This document shows, in pieces, positions 8,127 through 18,524 of a DNA stretch of 62,596 bases. Under the pieces are notes generated by a model, which saw only the letters and a list, made by a program, of their open reading frames with translations, was not told the origin of the DNA and ran no database searches. Positions within the stretch are counted from its first letter, which is position 1. Every line of letters starts with the position of its first letter. This DNA comes from Mesorhizobium sp. M1C.F.Ca.ET.210.01.1.1 (GTDB taxonomy: Bacteria; Pseudomonadota; Alphaproteobacteria; Rhizobiales; Rhizobiaceae): contig NZ_SRUU01000003.1 in assembly GCF_004791585.1 (NCBI RefSeq), positions 1 to 62,596 on the forward strand, written 5' to 3'. Position numbers and translations under genes: made by a program.

Positions 8127-8858
8127 ATGAGCGAACCGGTAAGCCCAACTGAACCCGAACCGCAGCCGGAAGAGGCGCCGAAACCGCGCCGCGAGCCGGT
8201 GTTCAACCTGCCGCCGATTGTGCTGGCGGTCATTGCGATTTGCCTCGTCGTCTATCTGGCCGAAAACTATCTTCTCACGCCAGCGCAAGACGACACGTTT
8301 GTCTCGACCTTCGCCTTCACGCCGGCTTTCTATTCGGGTCTTTACCCGCCAAGCGCCTATTTGCTGGTTCAGCCTTTCACTTATGCGTTCATGCATGGCA
8401 GTTGGGCGCATCTGTTGGTCAACATGGTCTGGCTCGCCGCTTTCGGCTCACCGCTTGCCAATCGTCTCGGCGCGACCCGATTTGCGGTGTTCTACGCTGT
8501 GACCGGGCTGGCCTCGGTCGCGTTGTTCTGGGCGATGCACCCTTATGGCGAGATGCCGCTGGTCGGCGCTTCGGGCGCGATCTCGGGCATGATGGGGGCT
8601 GCGGCGCGCTACGGTTTCCGCATCGACCGCTCATCCGGCAGCGCGGCCTTCGCCGGCGAGCCGTTGCCGATCGCGATCGTGCTGCGCTCGCGCGGCGTCA
8701 TGACCTTCCTCGGCGTCTGGATGGTGATCAACCTTGCCACCGGCCTGATCGGCCTTGCGCCGGGTATCGATGGACAGATCGCCTGGGAAGCCCATATCGG
8801 CGGCTTCGTCGCCGGCTTCTTCGGGCTGCGCTTTTTCCAACCGCCCCATGCCGGCTGA
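8127..8858 (+). CDS. Rhomboid-family intramembrane serine protease
   Basis: 243 residues. A proline-rich cytoplasmic N-terminus (PTEPEPQPEEAPKP) is followed by about six membrane helices. The catalytic serine is in VGASGAISGMMG (about residue 153) and the catalytic histidine in WEAHIGGFVAGF (about 223); the HGSWAHLLVNM segment is the conserved oxyanion-side helix. These proteases cut single-pass membrane proteins inside the bilayer. I set the start at ATG 8127, just before the proline-rich segment; upstream ATGs at 8085 and 8022 would add a poorly conserved leader. Substrate unknown. Confidence 0.9.
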   Translation: MSEPVSPTEPEPQPEEAPKPRREPVFNLPPIVLAVIAICLVVYLAENYLLTPAQDDTFVSTFAFTPAFYSGLYPPSAYLLVQPFTYAFMHGSWAHLLVNMVWLAAFGSPLANRLGATRFAVFYAVTGLASVALFWAMHPYGEMPLVGASGAISGMMGAAARYGFRIDRSSGSAAFAGEPLPIAIVLRSRGVMTFLGVWMVINLATGLIGLAPGIDGQIAWEAHIGGFVAGFFGLRFFQPPHAG

Positions 8859-8993
8859 GCAGCGCGCCATCATACTTGAAATGCAAGCAATCACGGCGCA
8901 CGATGTCGGCCAGGCACCCAGTGTCTTCCAAGGGCGCTGGGGCTGAAAAAGCCGGTCAGGCAGGAGCCGGCGCGCAAGGCTGAGGAGGACGCC

Positions 8994-9425
8994 ATGACGG
9001 TTAAGGCAATTCTCGAAAGCAAGGGCCATGACGTGTTCACGCTCGGGCCTAATGAAAAGCTGAGCGAAGCCATTCGCATACTGACCGAGCACAGGATTGG
9101 CGCGCTCGTCATCACCAACGGCGACCGCAAGATCGTCGGCATCCTTTCCGAGCGCGACATCGTGCGGGTGCTGGCTAGGGAAGGGGCCGCCGCGCTCGAT
9201 ATCGCGGTGCGTTCGGCGATGACGCCCAAGGTCAAGATTTGCAACGAGGGCCATACGGTAAACGAGGTCATGGAGATCATGACCAAAGGCCGCTTCCGGC
9301 ATTTGCCGGTCGAGAAGGACGGACTGCTCGACGGCATCGTGTCGATCGGCGACGTGGTCAAGCGTCGCATCGAGGATGTCGAGCGCGAGGCCGAGGAGAT
9401 CAGGGCCTACATCGCCACGGCGTAG
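8994..9425 (+). CDS. Tandem CBS-domain protein
   Basis: 143 residues, two CBS domains forming one Bateman module and nothing more (about 10-65 and 75-130). Recognisable pieces are LTEHRIGALVITNGDRKIVGILSE split over strand-turn-helix, then RFRHLPVEKDGLLDGIVSIGDVV. Such modules bind adenine nucleotides or NAD and report energy state to partner proteins. It follows the rhomboid gene by 135 bases on the same strand, and a GAGGA ribosome site lies just ahead of the ATG. Partner unknown. Confidence 0.92.
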   Translation: MTVKAILESKGHDVFTLGPNEKLSEAIRILTEHRIGALVITNGDRKIVGILSERDIVRVLAREGAAALDIAVRSAMTPKVKICNEGHTVNEVMEIMTKGRFRHLPVEKDGLLDGIVSIGDVVKRRIEDVEREAEEIRAYIATA

Positions 9426-9443
9426 CTGCTGCCCCCACCTAGG

Positions 9444-9713
9444 CTAGCGCAGGCCGGCCGCATGCCGCAGACGTGCGATCAGGTCGGCGTTCCGACAATA
9501 GTCCGGCGGGACGTCGGCCTGTTCGTGGCTGTCGAGCCAGGTCGAGCATTCGGCCTGATGGCCGCATGAACGGCAGCGGTCGGCAGCTCGATTGATGACG
9601 GCAATGTGGTCCGGAACAGTCTTCAGTTGCCGGTCGACCCCCATCGTCTGCATCATGCGGCCCATCAGCGTGGTCCTGAGGTCGACTGAGAGCAGATAAT
9701 CCAGTAAGCTCAT
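9444..9713 (-). CDS. Small cysteine-motif protein (DUF6455-like)
   Basis: 89 residues. It starts MSLLDYLLSVDLRTTLMGRM and carries CRSCGHQAEC plus a later CRNADLIARLRHA helix. Four cysteines and a histidine suggest a small metal or iron-sulfur site. Similar short proteins occur widely in rhizobia; I believe they are filed under DUF6455, but recall is not certain. ATG 9713 has GGAG seven bases upstream, whereas the open frame continues into the gatB leader. Convergent with the CBS gene. Function unknown. Confidence 0.68.
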   Translation of the reverse strand: MSLLDYLLSVDLRTTLMGRMMQTMGVDRQLKTVPDHIAVINRAADRCRSCGHQAECSTWLDSHEQADVPPDYCRNADLIARLRHAAGLR

Positions 9714-9883
9714 ATCGTCTCCACTCCTGCTTTTACGGTACTCTCGCCCGAGACAGCAGGCGCACGCATTGATCTCGGTCAACAGACGACTCCCTTGCCA
9801 GCCCGGGCCGATTGATCTAGCGAACGGTTGACAGTCCGCGCCGCCAGAGCGTGGGAACCCGGACAACAAGCACCTGGACTACC

Positions 9884-11386
9884 ATGAGCATCATCGATAC
9901 CCGCACGCCCGACCCCAAACGTCTGATCTCCGGCGCCACCGGCGACTGGGAAATCATCATCGGGCTCGAAGTGCATGCGCAAGTGACGTCCGAGGCAAAG
10001 CTCTTTTCCGGCGCTTCGAGCTCGTTCGGCGCCGCGCCCAACGCCAATGTCAGCCTGGTCGACGCGGCGATGCCCGGCATGCTGCCGGTGATCAACGAGG
10101 AATGCGTCAAGCAGGCGATCCGCACCGGACTCGGCTTGAGGGCTGCGATCAACCACAAGTCGGTCTTCGACCGGAAGAACTATTTCTATCCGGATCTGCC
10201 GCAGGGCTATCAGATCTCGCAGTACAAGCAGCCGATCGTCGGCGAGGGCAAGGTCATTGTCTCGGTCGGACCGGACCGGCAGGGCGAGTTCGAGGATATC
10301 GAGGTCGGCATCGAGCGGCTGCACCTGGAGCAGGATGCCGGCAAGTCGATGCACGACCAGCATCCGACCATGTCCTATGTCGACCTCAACCGTTCGGGCG
10401 TGGCGCTGATGGAGATCGTCTCCAAGCCCGATTTGCGTTCCGCCGACGAGGCCAAGGCCTATGTCAGCAAGCTGCGCACCATCATGCGCTACCTCGGCAC
10501 CTGCGACGGCAACATGGACGAAGGCTCGCTGCGCGCCGACGTCAACGTCTCGGTGCGCCGCCCCGGCGGTGCCTTCGGCACGCGCTGCGAGATCAAGAAC
10601 GTCAATTCGATCCGCTTCATCGGCCAGGCGATCGAGTCCGAAGCTCGCCGGCAGATCGCCATCCTGGAGGATGGCGGCGCGATCGAGCAGGAGACCCGCC
10701 TGTTCGACCCCAACAAGGGCGAAACGCGCTCGATGCGCTCCAAGGAAGAGGCGCATGACTACCGCTACTTCCCCGACCCTGACCTTCTGCCGCTGGAATT
10801 CGACCAGGCCTATGTCGATGATCTGGCACAGCATCTGCCGGAATTGCCCGACGACAAGAAGGCGCGGCTGATCGGCTCGCTCGGCCTCTCCACCTACGAC
10901 GCATCGGTGCTGGTGTCGGAAAAGCCGATCGCCGACTATTTCGAGAAGGTGGCCGCAGGGCGCGACGGCAAGCTCGCCGCCAACTGGGTCATCAACGACC
11001 TGCTTGGCGCCCTCAACAAGGCCGGAAAAGATATTGAAAACGCTCCGGTTTCGCCCGATCAGCTTGGTGCCGTCATCGACCTGATCAAGGAAGGCACCAT
11101 CTCCGGCAAGATCGCCAAGGATCTGTTCGAGATCGTCTGGAACGACGGCGGCGATCCGCGCGAGCTGGTCGAAAGCCGCGGCATGAAGCAGGTGACCGAC
11201 ACCGGCGCCATCGAGAAGGCGGTGGACGAGGTCATCGCCGCCAATCCGGACAAGGCCGAGCAGGCGCGCGCCAAGCCGACCATGGCCGGCTGGTTCGTCG
11301 GCCAGGTGATGAAGGCGACCGGCGGCAAGGCGAACCCGCAGGCGGTCAACGAGCTGGTCAAGGCCAAGCTCGGCATAGAGGGCTAG
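9884..11386 (+). CDS. gatB: Aspartyl/glutamyl-tRNA amidotransferase subunit B
   Basis: 500 residues, full length. The kinase-like core opens with [13 protein letters not shown] and continues with [19 protein letters not shown] and [12 protein letters not shown], all hallmark GatB blocks; the C-terminal YqeY-like tail ends the protein. GatB phosphorylates mischarged Glu-tRNA(Gln) or Asp-tRNA(Asn), which GatA/GatC then amidates, as in bacteria lacking GlnRS. GatA and GatC are not in the window. Start ATG 9884 is chosen over an upstream in-frame ATG because homologues begin near here; the ribosome site is weak. The GNAT gene starts one base after the stop. Confidence 0.97.
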   Translation: MSIIDTRTPDPKRLISGATGDWEIIIGLEVHAQVTSEAKLFSGASSSFGAAPNANVSLVDAAMPGMLPVINEECVKQAIRTGLGLRAAINHKSVFDRKNYFYPDLPQGYQISQYKQPIVGEGKVIVSVGPDRQGEFEDIEVGIERLHLEQDAGKSMHDQHPTMSYVDLNRSGVALMEIVSKPDLRSADEAKAYVSKLRTIMRYLGTCDGNMDEGSLRADVNVSVRRPGGAFGTRCEIKNVNSIRFIGQAIESEARRQIAILEDGGAIEQETRLFDPNKGETRSMRSKEEAHDYRYFPDPDLLPLEFDQAYVDDLAQHLPELPDDKKARLIGSLGLSTYDASVLVSEKPIADYFEKVAAGRDGKLAANWVINDLLGALNKAGKDIENAPVSPDQLGAVIDLIKEGTISGKIAKDLFEIVWNDGGDPRELVESRGMKQVTDTGAIEKAVDEVIAANPDKAEQARAKPTMAGWFVGQVMKATGGKANPQAVNELVKAKLGIEG

Positions 11387-11387
11387 C

Positions 11388-11876
11388 ATGTTCGTCCGCA
11401 CGGCAAGCGAACGCGATCTCGCTGCCGTCCGTGCGCTGCTTGTCGAGACCTGGCACGCCACCTACGATGGCATCTACGGCGCCAAGCGGGTGGCTGAGAT
11501 CACCGATGACTGGCATTCGCTCGCCTCGCTTCGCGCGCGGCTGGCGCGCCCCAATTCGGAATTCCTGGTGGCCGACGACGGCAAGCGCATCGGCGGCATG
11601 GCCTTCGCTTCCGCCACCACGGACCCGAAGATCGTCCTCCTGAACCAGCTCTACGTGCATCCGGATTGTCAGCGGCAGGGGATCGGCCAGTCGCTACTCG
11701 ACGAGGTCGAGTTGAGCTTTCCGGAAGCGCGGACACTGCGCCTGGAGGTGGAAGAGGCGAATGCCCCGGCGATCGCCTTCTACGAAGCGAACGGATTCCG
11801 GCCCGCGGGCAGGACCGCCGATTGCGGCGGCGGGTCAGGAATACCCGCGCTTATCCTGGAGAAGCGGCTCGGCTAG
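11388..11876 (+). CDS. GNAT-family N-acetyltransferase
   Basis: 162 residues. The acetyl-CoA loop is seen as LYVHPDCQRQGIGQSLLDE (about 88-106), followed by LRLEVEEANAPAIAFYEANGF, the usual GNAT C-terminal block. It transfers an acetyl group to an amine; RimI-like or small-molecule substrates are both possible. It starts one base after the gatB stop codon and so is probably translationally coupled to it, but there is no functional reason known for the pairing. It converges on panC. Confidence 0.9.
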   Translation: MFVRTASERDLAAVRALLVETWHATYDGIYGAKRVAEITDDWHSLASLRARLARPNSEFLVADDGKRIGGMAFASATTDPKIVLLNQLYVHPDCQRQGIGQSLLDEVELSFPEARTLRLEVEEANAPAIAFYEANGFRPAGRTADCGGGSGIPALILEKRLG

Positions 11877-11898
11877 ACCGCCGAACGCGAACGCTCGA

Positions 11899-12750
11899 TC
11901 AGCCGCGGGAGATCTCGACATTGTCGATCAGCCTCGTCGTGCCGAGCCAGGCCGCCGCAAGCAGACGGCCAGCGCGGTCGCGCCGCCAGGGGGCGAGCGT
12001 CACCGCCTCGCGCGCGGCGACGTAGTCGACTTTTCGAAAGCCCGCCCTGACGAGCGCTTCCGCTGCGTCGCCGGTAGCGCTGGCCTCGTCTGCGCCAGCG
12101 GCGAGCGCCGCCGCTGTCTGGCGCAGAACGACGTTGAGCTGGCGCGCAACGGCAAGTTCGGTCTCGCTGAGATAGGCGTTGCGCGACGACATGGCGAGAC
12201 CGCGGGTGTCGCGCACCGTCGGCGCGCCGATGATCTCGACCGGCAAGTCGAGATCGCGGCACAGTTGTCTCACGACGCAAAGCTGCTGGTAGTCCTTCTC
12301 GCCGAAGATCGCGCAATCGGGCGCCGCCTGCAGGAAAAGCTTGGCCACCACCGTCGCGACGCCGTCGAAGAAGCTCGGCCTGAAATCCGTTTCGAGGCCG
12401 GAAGAGGGGCCGCCGACCGAGATTTTTGTGGCGAAGCCCGCCGGGTACATTTCCGCCACGCCTGGCGTGAAGGCGAGATGCGCGCCGGCTTCCCGCAGCC
12501 GGTCGAGATCGTGGGCCAGTTGGCGCGGATATTTGTCCAGGTCCTCGGTCGGCGCGAACTGGGTCGGATTGACGAAGATGGAGACGACGCAGCGCTCGGC
12601 CCGCTCGAGCGCGATTCTCACCAGCGAGATGTGACCGTCATGCAGGGCGCCCATGGTCGGCACCATGGCGATCCGCTGGCCTTCCCGGCGCCAGTCCCGG
12701 AGTTGCGCGCGAAGTGCTGCGACGCTGTCGACGACGATTGGCCCGCTCAT
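11899..12750 (-). CDS. panC: Pantothenate synthetase
   Basis: 283 residues. The nucleotidyl-transferase motif MVPTMGALHDGHISLVR (about 30-46) contains the HxGH ATP site, and FGEKDYQQLCVVRQL plus SSRNAYLS are the standard PanC blocks for pantoate and ATP binding. It joins pantoate and beta-alanine with ATP to make pantothenate, the coenzyme A precursor. The start ATG overlaps the panB stop (ATGA), so translation is coupled to panB. Confidence 0.97.
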   Translation of the reverse strand: MSGPIVVDSVAALRAQLRDWRREGQRIAMVPTMGALHDGHISLVRIALERAERCVVSIFVNPTQFAPTEDLDKYPRQLAHDLDRLREAGAHLAFTPGVAEMYPAGFATKISVGGPSSGLETDFRPSFFDGVATVVAKLFLQAAPDCAIFGEKDYQQLCVVRQLCRDLDLPVEIIGAPTVRDTRGLAMSSRNAYLSETELAVARQLNVVLRQTAAALAAGADEASATGDAAEALVRAGFRKVDYVAAREAVTLAPWRRDRAGRLLAAAWLGTTRLIDNVEISRG

Positions 12751-13586
12751 GCCTTGTCCTTGTCCGATGTCGCCGAAAAGACGTGGTCCGGTCCTGGAAA
12801 TGCGCGGCCGCGCACCTCGGCGGCGTAACGCGCCGCCGCATCCGAAATGGTATCGCGCAGCTTTGCGTATTCCTTGACGAATTTCGGCACGCGGTCGACC
12901 GTCATGCCGATCATGTCGTCGATGACCAGGATCTGGCCGTCGCAGTCGCCGCTGGCGCCGATGCCGATGGTGGGGATGGCGACATGGCGGGTGATATCCG
13001 AAGCCACCGTCGCCACCGTGCCCTCGATGACGACCGAGAATGCGCCGGCCTTCTCGACGGCCTCGGCATCACGAAAAAGAGCAGCGATGTTTTCCTGTGT
13101 CCGGCCCTTGATCTTGTAGCCGCCGTCCTTTTCCACGGACTGCGGCTGCAGCCCTATATGGCCCATGACCGGGATGCCTTCCGCGACGATTGCCGCGATC
13201 TGCGCGGCCATGTCGACGCCGCCTTCGAGCTTGACCGCCTGGCATGCGGTTTCTTCAACAATTCGTCGAGCCGAGGCAACGGCCTCCGCCACCGAGGCCT
13301 CGTAGCTGCCCGCCGGCATGTCGACGACGACACAGGCCTTTGTCGAGCCGCGCATCACCGCTTGCCCATGCGCGATCATCATCTCCAGCGAGGCGCCGAG
13401 CGTCGTGGCATGGCCATGCAGCACCATGGCGACGCTGTCGCCGACCAGAAGCAGGTCGACATGCGGGTCGAGCATGCGGGCTATCGGATAGGTATAGGCG
13501 GTGAGACAGACGATCGGCACCCCGCCCTTGCGGCGGCGAATGTCTTCGGCGCCGATCCTGTCGCCGGCGGATCGTTCTGGGGCCAA
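12747..13586 (-). CDS. panB: 3-methyl-2-oxobutanoate hydroxymethyltransferase
   Basis: 279 residues. Motifs LLVGDSVAMVLHGHATTLGA, GHIGLQPQSV and TIGIGASGDCDGQ match PanB; acidic residues in VGDS and VIEG coordinate magnesium. It adds a hydroxymethyl group from methylene-tetrahydrofolate to 2-oxoisovalerate, giving ketopantoate, the first committed step to pantothenate; PanC acts two steps later. The start is TTG at 13586, directly behind a near-perfect GGGAGGTGAGGA ribosome site; no ATG fits. First gene of the panB-panC operon. Confidence 0.96.
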   Translation of the reverse strand: MAPERSAGDRIGAEDIRRRKGGVPIVCLTAYTYPIARMLDPHVDLLLVGDSVAMVLHGHATTLGASLEMMIAHGQAVMRGSTKACVVVDMPAGSYEASVAEAVASARRIVEETACQAVKLEGGVDMAAQIAAIVAEGIPVMGHIGLQPQSVEKDGGYKIKGRTQENIAALFRDAEAVEKAGAFSVVIEGTVATVASDITRHVAIPTIGIGASGDCDGQILVIDDMIGMTVDRVPKFVKEYAKLRDTISDAAARYAAEVRGRAFPGPDHVFSATSDKDKA

Positions 13587-13706
13587 TCCTCACCTCCCTC
13601 AACCGGCGCGGGCCAAGTACCCGCTTGCCGGGCGTGCGAGCTTTAGAAACACAGGCAACACTTGGCAAGCCGAGGTGGCGACATCTCCGCGTGTGTATCG
13701 ATTAAT

Positions 13707-13804
13707 GTATGTCGCGCAAGAATGTGCAGCGGTTTTGCGAAAACGACATGCGCAGACAAGATCAAAGCGCGTCGCCTGAATCGGTTTCAGCGCGACGCGC
13801 TTTG
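13707..13804 (+). repeat. Composite palindromic intergenic element, copy 3
   Basis: Two hairpins in tandem. The first pairs TATGTCGcGCAA with TTGCgaaaaCGACATGC-type arms (about 13708-13751) around a GTGCAGCGG loop. The second is a strong stem, AAAGCGCGTCGC (13764-13775) with GCGACGCGCTTT (13792-13803), containing an inner CTGAA/TTCAG stem. It shares the loop with copy 2 and the GCGACGCGCTTT end with copies 1 and 4. It occupies the panB to NDUFA12 divergent gap (13587-13910), which holds no gene I can support. Confidence 0.75.
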
Positions 13805-13910
13805 GCGCACGAAGCATTTACATCGCCGGGCGCGGCAAAACCCTTGCCTTCGCGATAGCCTGACGCCATAAGCAGGAAACGGCGCGGCCGCTGCCGCCAT
13901 GAGGATCCGG

Positions 13911-14309
13911 ATGAAGACTTTCCTGCTGCAGTTTTTCACCTGGTGGAACAGCCAGACGCTGGGCACGCGCTTTCACACCTGGCGATTCGGCAAGAAGGTC
14001 GGCGAGGACGAGGCCGGCAATGTCTACTACGAAGGCGGCGTCGATTCGGAAGGCCGTACCCGCCGCTGGGTGATCTATCGCGACTATTCCGAAGCCTCGA
14101 AGATCCCTCCGGGTTGGCATGGCTGGATGCATCATAGGGTCGACACACCCCCGTCGAGCGAGAAGTACCAGGCTCGCGAGTGGCAGAGGCCACATCGGCC
14201 GAACCTGACCGGAACGCCCGGCGCCTATCGCCCGCAGGGTTCCATCCTGACCAACCAGCATCGTCCGCAGGTGACCGGCGACTACGACGCCTGGACGCCC
14301 GGCTCGTAA
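13911..14309 (+). CDS. NADH:ubiquinone oxidoreductase accessory subunit NDUFA12 (B17.2-like)
   Basis: 132 residues. FFTWWNSQTLGTRFHTW, YYEGGVDSEGRTRRWVIY and PPGWHGWMHHRVDTPP are the characteristic blocks of the NDUFA12/B17.2 family, a supernumerary complex I subunit found in mitochondria and alphaproteobacteria. It sits on the peripheral arm at the inner membrane and supports assembly or stability. ATG 13911 has AGGA six bases upstream; an in-frame ATG four codons earlier is possible. It is followed by the DUF2155 gene, a pairing common in alphaproteobacteria. Confidence 0.94.
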   Translation: MKTFLLQFFTWWNSQTLGTRFHTWRFGKKVGEDEAGNVYYEGGVDSEGRTRRWVIYRDYSEASKIPPGWHGWMHHRVDTPPSSEKYQAREWQRPHRPNLTGTPGAYRPQGSILTNQHRPQVTGDYDAWTPGS

Positions 14310-14427
14310 ACGCGTTTTTCGGTCCTTTGTCGCCACAATTGGCGTTTAGCTGCTTGCTGGTATCGCAGCCATGACTAGCCTTGGGCGATTGACGGAATCA
14401 CCCGGGCGCAACCACCGGTATACTTGT

Positions 14428-14985
14428 ATGAGCCGACTCTCGACGGGATTGTTCGCGGCAGCTTCCTTTCTGGTCGCCTCGACGGCGACGTTCGCTGCTG
14501 CGCAGGCGCCGGCGGTTTCGGACCGTATCACCAACCCGGTCGCCCAATTCGCCGGCATCGACAAGATCACCGGCCGCATCATCACCTTCGACGTCTATAT
14601 CGACGAGACGGTGCAGTTCGGCGCCCTGCAGGTGACGCCGCGCGTATGCTATTCGCGCCCCGAGACTGAGCAGCCGAAGACCGATTCCTTCGTCGAGGTC
14701 GACGAGATTACGCTCGACCGCAAGATCCGCCGCATCTTCACCGGCTGGATGTTCGCCGAAAGCCCCGGCCTCAATGCCGTCGAGCATGCGGTCTATGACG
14801 TCTGGCTGAAGGGCTGCAAGCAGAAGTCCGACGTGCCGCCGCCGACCGCGGCCAAGGCCGATACGGCCAAGTCGAAGACGAATGCCGCCGAGCCGAAGGC
14901 GCCTGCTCAGGACCAGCCGGCCGAAGCTGCGCCGAAGCCGACGGACGTCGCGCCTGCACCGGATGGCACCACCGACCAGAACTGA
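14428..14985 (+). CDS. DUF2155 domain exported protein
   Basis: 185 residues with a signal peptide (LFAAASFLVASTATFAAAQA), so periplasmic. The domain (about 35-130) shows DKITGRIITFDVYIDETVQF, LQVTPRVCYSRP, and a late FTGWMFAESPGL with DVWLKGC, including two conserved cysteines. The C-terminal 50 residues are low-complexity Ala/Pro/Lys. Function unknown; the gene accompanies NDUFA12 in many alphaproteobacteria. I chose ATG 14428 because the signal peptide begins there; the frame is open back to 14371. Confidence 0.87.
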   Translation: MSRLSTGLFAAASFLVASTATFAAAQAPAVSDRITNPVAQFAGIDKITGRIITFDVYIDETVQFGALQVTPRVCYSRPETEQPKTDSFVEVDEITLDRKIRRIFTGWMFAESPGLNAVEHAVYDVWLKGCKQKSDVPPPTAAKADTAKSKTNAAEPKAPAQDQPAEAAPKPTDVAPAPDGTTDQN

Positions 14986-14989
14986 CCTC

Positions 14990-15014
14990 GGAACCCTCGT
15001 TTTCGCAATCCGTT
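14990..15014 (+). promoter_or_regulatory. EcfG (general stress response) type promoter
   Basis: GGAAC at 14990-14994, exactly 16 bases, then CGTT at 15011-15014. This is the established -35/-10 consensus for EcfG/RpoE2-type sigma factors of alphaproteobacteria (GGAAC-N16/17-CGTT). It lies 33 bases before the ATG of the NTF2-like gene, which fits a short 5' UTR. It begins only five bases after the DUF2155 stop codon, so the downstream gene has its own stress promoter. Confidence 0.72.
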
Positions 15015-15047
15015 GTTAAACGGGGGCAGCGACGGGAGGATTCCACA

Positions 15048-15434
15048 ATGGCAAAGATCAGGCCGATCACCGTCAGCAAGGAAGAGCTTCTCGGTCTCGA
15101 GAAGGGGTTCTGGACCGGCGATTCCGCGTATTTTGCGGCCCACGCCGATGTCGAGTGCCTCGTCGCCTTTCCGGAGATGGCGAAAGCGATGGCCAACGCC
15201 GATCTGGCCAAGACCGCCACGAAGCCCAACCGCTGGCGCGATCTCGACATCCGGCTGAAAGGCATGGTCGAGCCGGGCAGCGATATCGTCATGCTGACCT
15301 ACGAGGCTCATGCGACGCGGGAAAGCGGCGAGCCCTATGCCGCTCTGGTCAGCACAGGCTATGTCCATCGCGCCGATGGATGGAAGATGATGTTCCATGC
15401 CCAGACGCCGATCGAAACCTCGACCGACCGCTGA
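15048..15434 (+). CDS. NTF2-like (DUF4440-type) protein, probably stress-induced
   Basis: 128 residues, cytoplasmic, a single cone-shaped NTF2 fold: N-terminal helix EELLGLEKGFWTGDSAYFAA, then strands with RWRDLDIRLKGMVEPGSD, YEAHATRES and a final GWKMMFHAQTP. DUF4440-like members bind small ligands or act as enzymes of unknown substrate. The ATG follows GGGAGGA. The EcfG-type promoter directly upstream suggests general stress control (inference). Convergent with aat. Confidence 0.82.
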   Translation: MAKIRPITVSKEELLGLEKGFWTGDSAYFAAHADVECLVAFPEMAKAMANADLAKTATKPNRWRDLDIRLKGMVEPGSDIVMLTYEAHATRESGEPYAALVSTGYVHRADGWKMMFHAQTPIETSTDR

Positions 15435-15443
15435 CTGCCGTCC

Positions 15444-16061
15444 TCAAGGATAGAAGACGGCTTCGCCTTTCAACGCGTCGGCCAGCATCTTCTCGTACCG
15501 GCTGCGCGGCACGTCGATGGCGCCGAAGCGCTTGAGGTGCTCGGTGGTGAACTGCGTGTCGAGCAGCGCGAAGCGGCGTTCGTTCAGCCGCTCGACGAGA
15601 TAGTAGAGGCAAGTCTTCGAGGCGTCGGTTTCCCGGGCGAACATGCTTTCGCCGAAGAAGACACGTCCGAGTGAAACGCCATAGAGGCCGCCGACGAGCC
15701 GGCCCTCGCGCCACGCCTCGACCGAATGGCAGTGGCCCAACCGGAAGAGCTCGACATAGGCTTCGCGGATCGGCGCGTTGATCCAGGTCGAGCGGCGCTC
15801 CTCGCGTTTTTCGGCGCAGCCGTCGATCGTCGCCTCGAAATCGAAATCGTAGCGGATGTCGAAGGGGTGCTTGCGGATCGTCTTCTTCAGGCTGCGCGGC
15901 GTGTGGAACTCGTCAAGCGGGATGATGCCGCGCGTTTCAGGCCGCACCCAGAACACTTCCGGGTCGGTCGCGCTCTCGGCCATCGGGAAGACGCCCGAGG
16001 CATAGGCTTTCAGCAGCAGGTCGGTTGGAATGCGATAGCCGGGCGCGTAGGGACGGGTCAT
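15444..16061 (-). CDS. aat: Leucyl/phenylalanyl-tRNA--protein transferase
   Basis: 205 residues. Key blocks are [29 protein letters not shown], and [20 protein letters not shown] with FFGESMF following; all are signatures of Aat. It appends Leu or Phe from aminoacyl-tRNA to N-terminal Lys/Arg (and some Met) of proteins, marking them for ClpS/ClpAP. Start taken at the ATG opening [14 protein letters not shown], 26 bases after the accC stop; the ribosome site is weak, and the frame extends upstream into accC. Last gene of the aroQ-accB-accC-aat run, a common rhizobial order. Confidence 0.95.
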   Translation of the reverse strand: MTRPYAPGYRIPTDLLLKAYASGVFPMAESATDPEVFWVRPETRGIIPLDEFHTPRSLKKTIRKHPFDIRYDFDFEATIDGCAEKREERRSTWINAPIREAYVELFRLGHCHSVEAWREGRLVGGLYGVSLGRVFFGESMFARETDASKTCLYYLVERLNERRFALLDTQFTTEHLKRFGAIDVPRSRYEKMLADALKGEAVFYP

Positions 16062-16087
16062 CGCGGCATTATAGCTGCAAGTTGAGC

Positions 16088-17431
<1,344 letters not shown>

Positions 17432-17450
17432 CTGCCCGCTGTTCCCGGCT

Positions 17451-17918
17451 CTACTCGATAACCACGAGCGGCATGCCGTACTCGACCGGCTGGGCGTCCT
17501 CGATCAGGATCGCCGTCACGGTTCCGCCGCGCGGCGAGGGGATCTGGTTCATCGTCTTCATCGCTTCGATGATGAGCAGCGTCTGGCCTTCCTTGACCTT
17601 CTGGCCGATCTCCACGAACGGCTTGGCGTCCGGCGAGGGCGCCAGATAGGCGGTGCCGACCATCGGCGAGGGCACGGCATTCTTGGAAGAATCAGCCCCC
17701 GTCACAGGGGCCGCCGCGGCTGCCGCCTGGGCCGGCGCGGTAACCGCCGCAGGGATAGGAAGCGGAGCGGCGACCGCGTGGACGGCTTGCGACTGGCGCG
17801 ACACGCGCACCTTCAGGTCGCCGAGCTCGACTTCGATCTCGGTCAGGTTGGTGTCGTTCAGTATGCCAGCCAGATCGCGGATCAGCTGCTGGTCAACACC
17901 GTTCTTCTTTATCGACAT
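17451..17918 (-). CDS. accB: Acetyl-CoA carboxylase biotin carboxyl carrier protein
   Basis: 155 residues. A short N-terminal domain is followed by an Ala/Pro-rich hinge (about 45-75) and the biotinyl domain. The biotinylated lysine is in [11 protein letters not shown] near residue 120. Start set at ATG 17918, with AGAAGG ten bases upstream; a longer frame overlaps the end of aroQ. The carrier swings biotin between AccC and the AccAD transferase. Confidence 0.97.
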   Translation of the reverse strand: MSIKKNGVDQQLIRDLAGILNDTNLTEIEVELGDLKVRVSRQSQAVHAVAAPLPIPAAVTAPAQAAAAAAPVTGADSSKNAVPSPMVGTAYLAPSPDAKPFVEIGQKVKEGQTLLIIEAMKTMNQIPSPRGGTVTAILIEDAQPVEYGMPLVVIE

Positions 17919-17944
17919 TTTCGAGCCTTCTGTTTGGGAGCCGG

Positions 17945-18379
17945 TCACAGCCGTGCCGCCAGTGCCTGCAGCGCAAGCGTGTAGCCGAGCGGCCCGAACC
18001 CGCAGATCATGCCGACAGCGACCGGCGAGACCATGGAGACGTGGCGGAAAGGCTCCCGCGCGTGGATATTGGAAAGATGGACTTCAACGACGGGCAGCGG
18101 CGCGACGGCGCGGATGGCGTCGTGAATGGCAATCGAGGTATGGCTGTAGGCGCCGGGATTGATGACGATGCCAGCGGCCTTGTCGCCGGCTTCCTGGATC
18201 CAGTCGACCAGGTCGCCCTCGTGGTTGGACTGGCGAAAATCGATCTCAAGCCCAAGCGCCGCGCCTGCGGCCTTGCAATCCTCGGCTATGGCGGCAAGCG
18301 TTTTGCCGCCATAGATCCCAGGCTCGCGCTTGCCGAGTGCATTGAGATTGGGACCGTTGAGGACGAAAATCGTTTTCAA
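17945..18379 (-). CDS. aroQ: 3-dehydroquinate dehydratase, type II
   Basis: 144 residues. [18 protein letters not shown] carries the catalytic arginine and tyrosine; [16 protein letters not shown] carries the catalytic histidine; [15 protein letters not shown] binds substrate. The type II fold is a dodecamer and dehydrates 3-dehydroquinate in the shikimate pathway. Its stop lies 26 bases before accB, so it leads the aroQ-accB-accC-aat operon. Confidence 0.97.
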   Translation of the reverse strand: MKTIFVLNGPNLNALGKREPGIYGGKTLAAIAEDCKAAGAALGLEIDFRQSNHEGDLVDWIQEAGDKAAGIVINPGAYSHTSIAIHDAIRAVAPLPVVEVHLSNIHAREPFRHVSMVSPVAVGMICGFGPLGYTLALQALAARL

Positions 18380-18480
18380 AATGCCGACCTTGTTTGACGC
18401 CGGCCCCCAAGCCGGCGCGCCGGACCTCTATAATGGGCATAGCCGCCTGCGAAAAGAGCGCAAGTGCGTTCTTTCGCTGT

Positions 18481-18510
18481 CCACAACAGGCGCAAAACCG
18501 CCTGTTGTGG
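18481..18510 (-). terminator. Perfect 12-bp hairpin between dsbA-like gene and aroQ
   Basis: CCACAACAGGCG (18481-18492) pairs perfectly with CGCCTGTTGTGG (18499-18510) across a six-base loop. It lies 15 bases after the dsbA-like stop codon, the usual place for a transcript end, but no U tract follows on either strand. It may instead be a protein-binding site for the downstream aroQ promoter. Confidence 0.45.
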
Positions 18511-18524
18511 CGACACGCAACGAA

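Noticed and set aside
9779..11461. 560-codon open frame opposite gatB
   Set aside because: Composition shadow; gatB has all family blocks.
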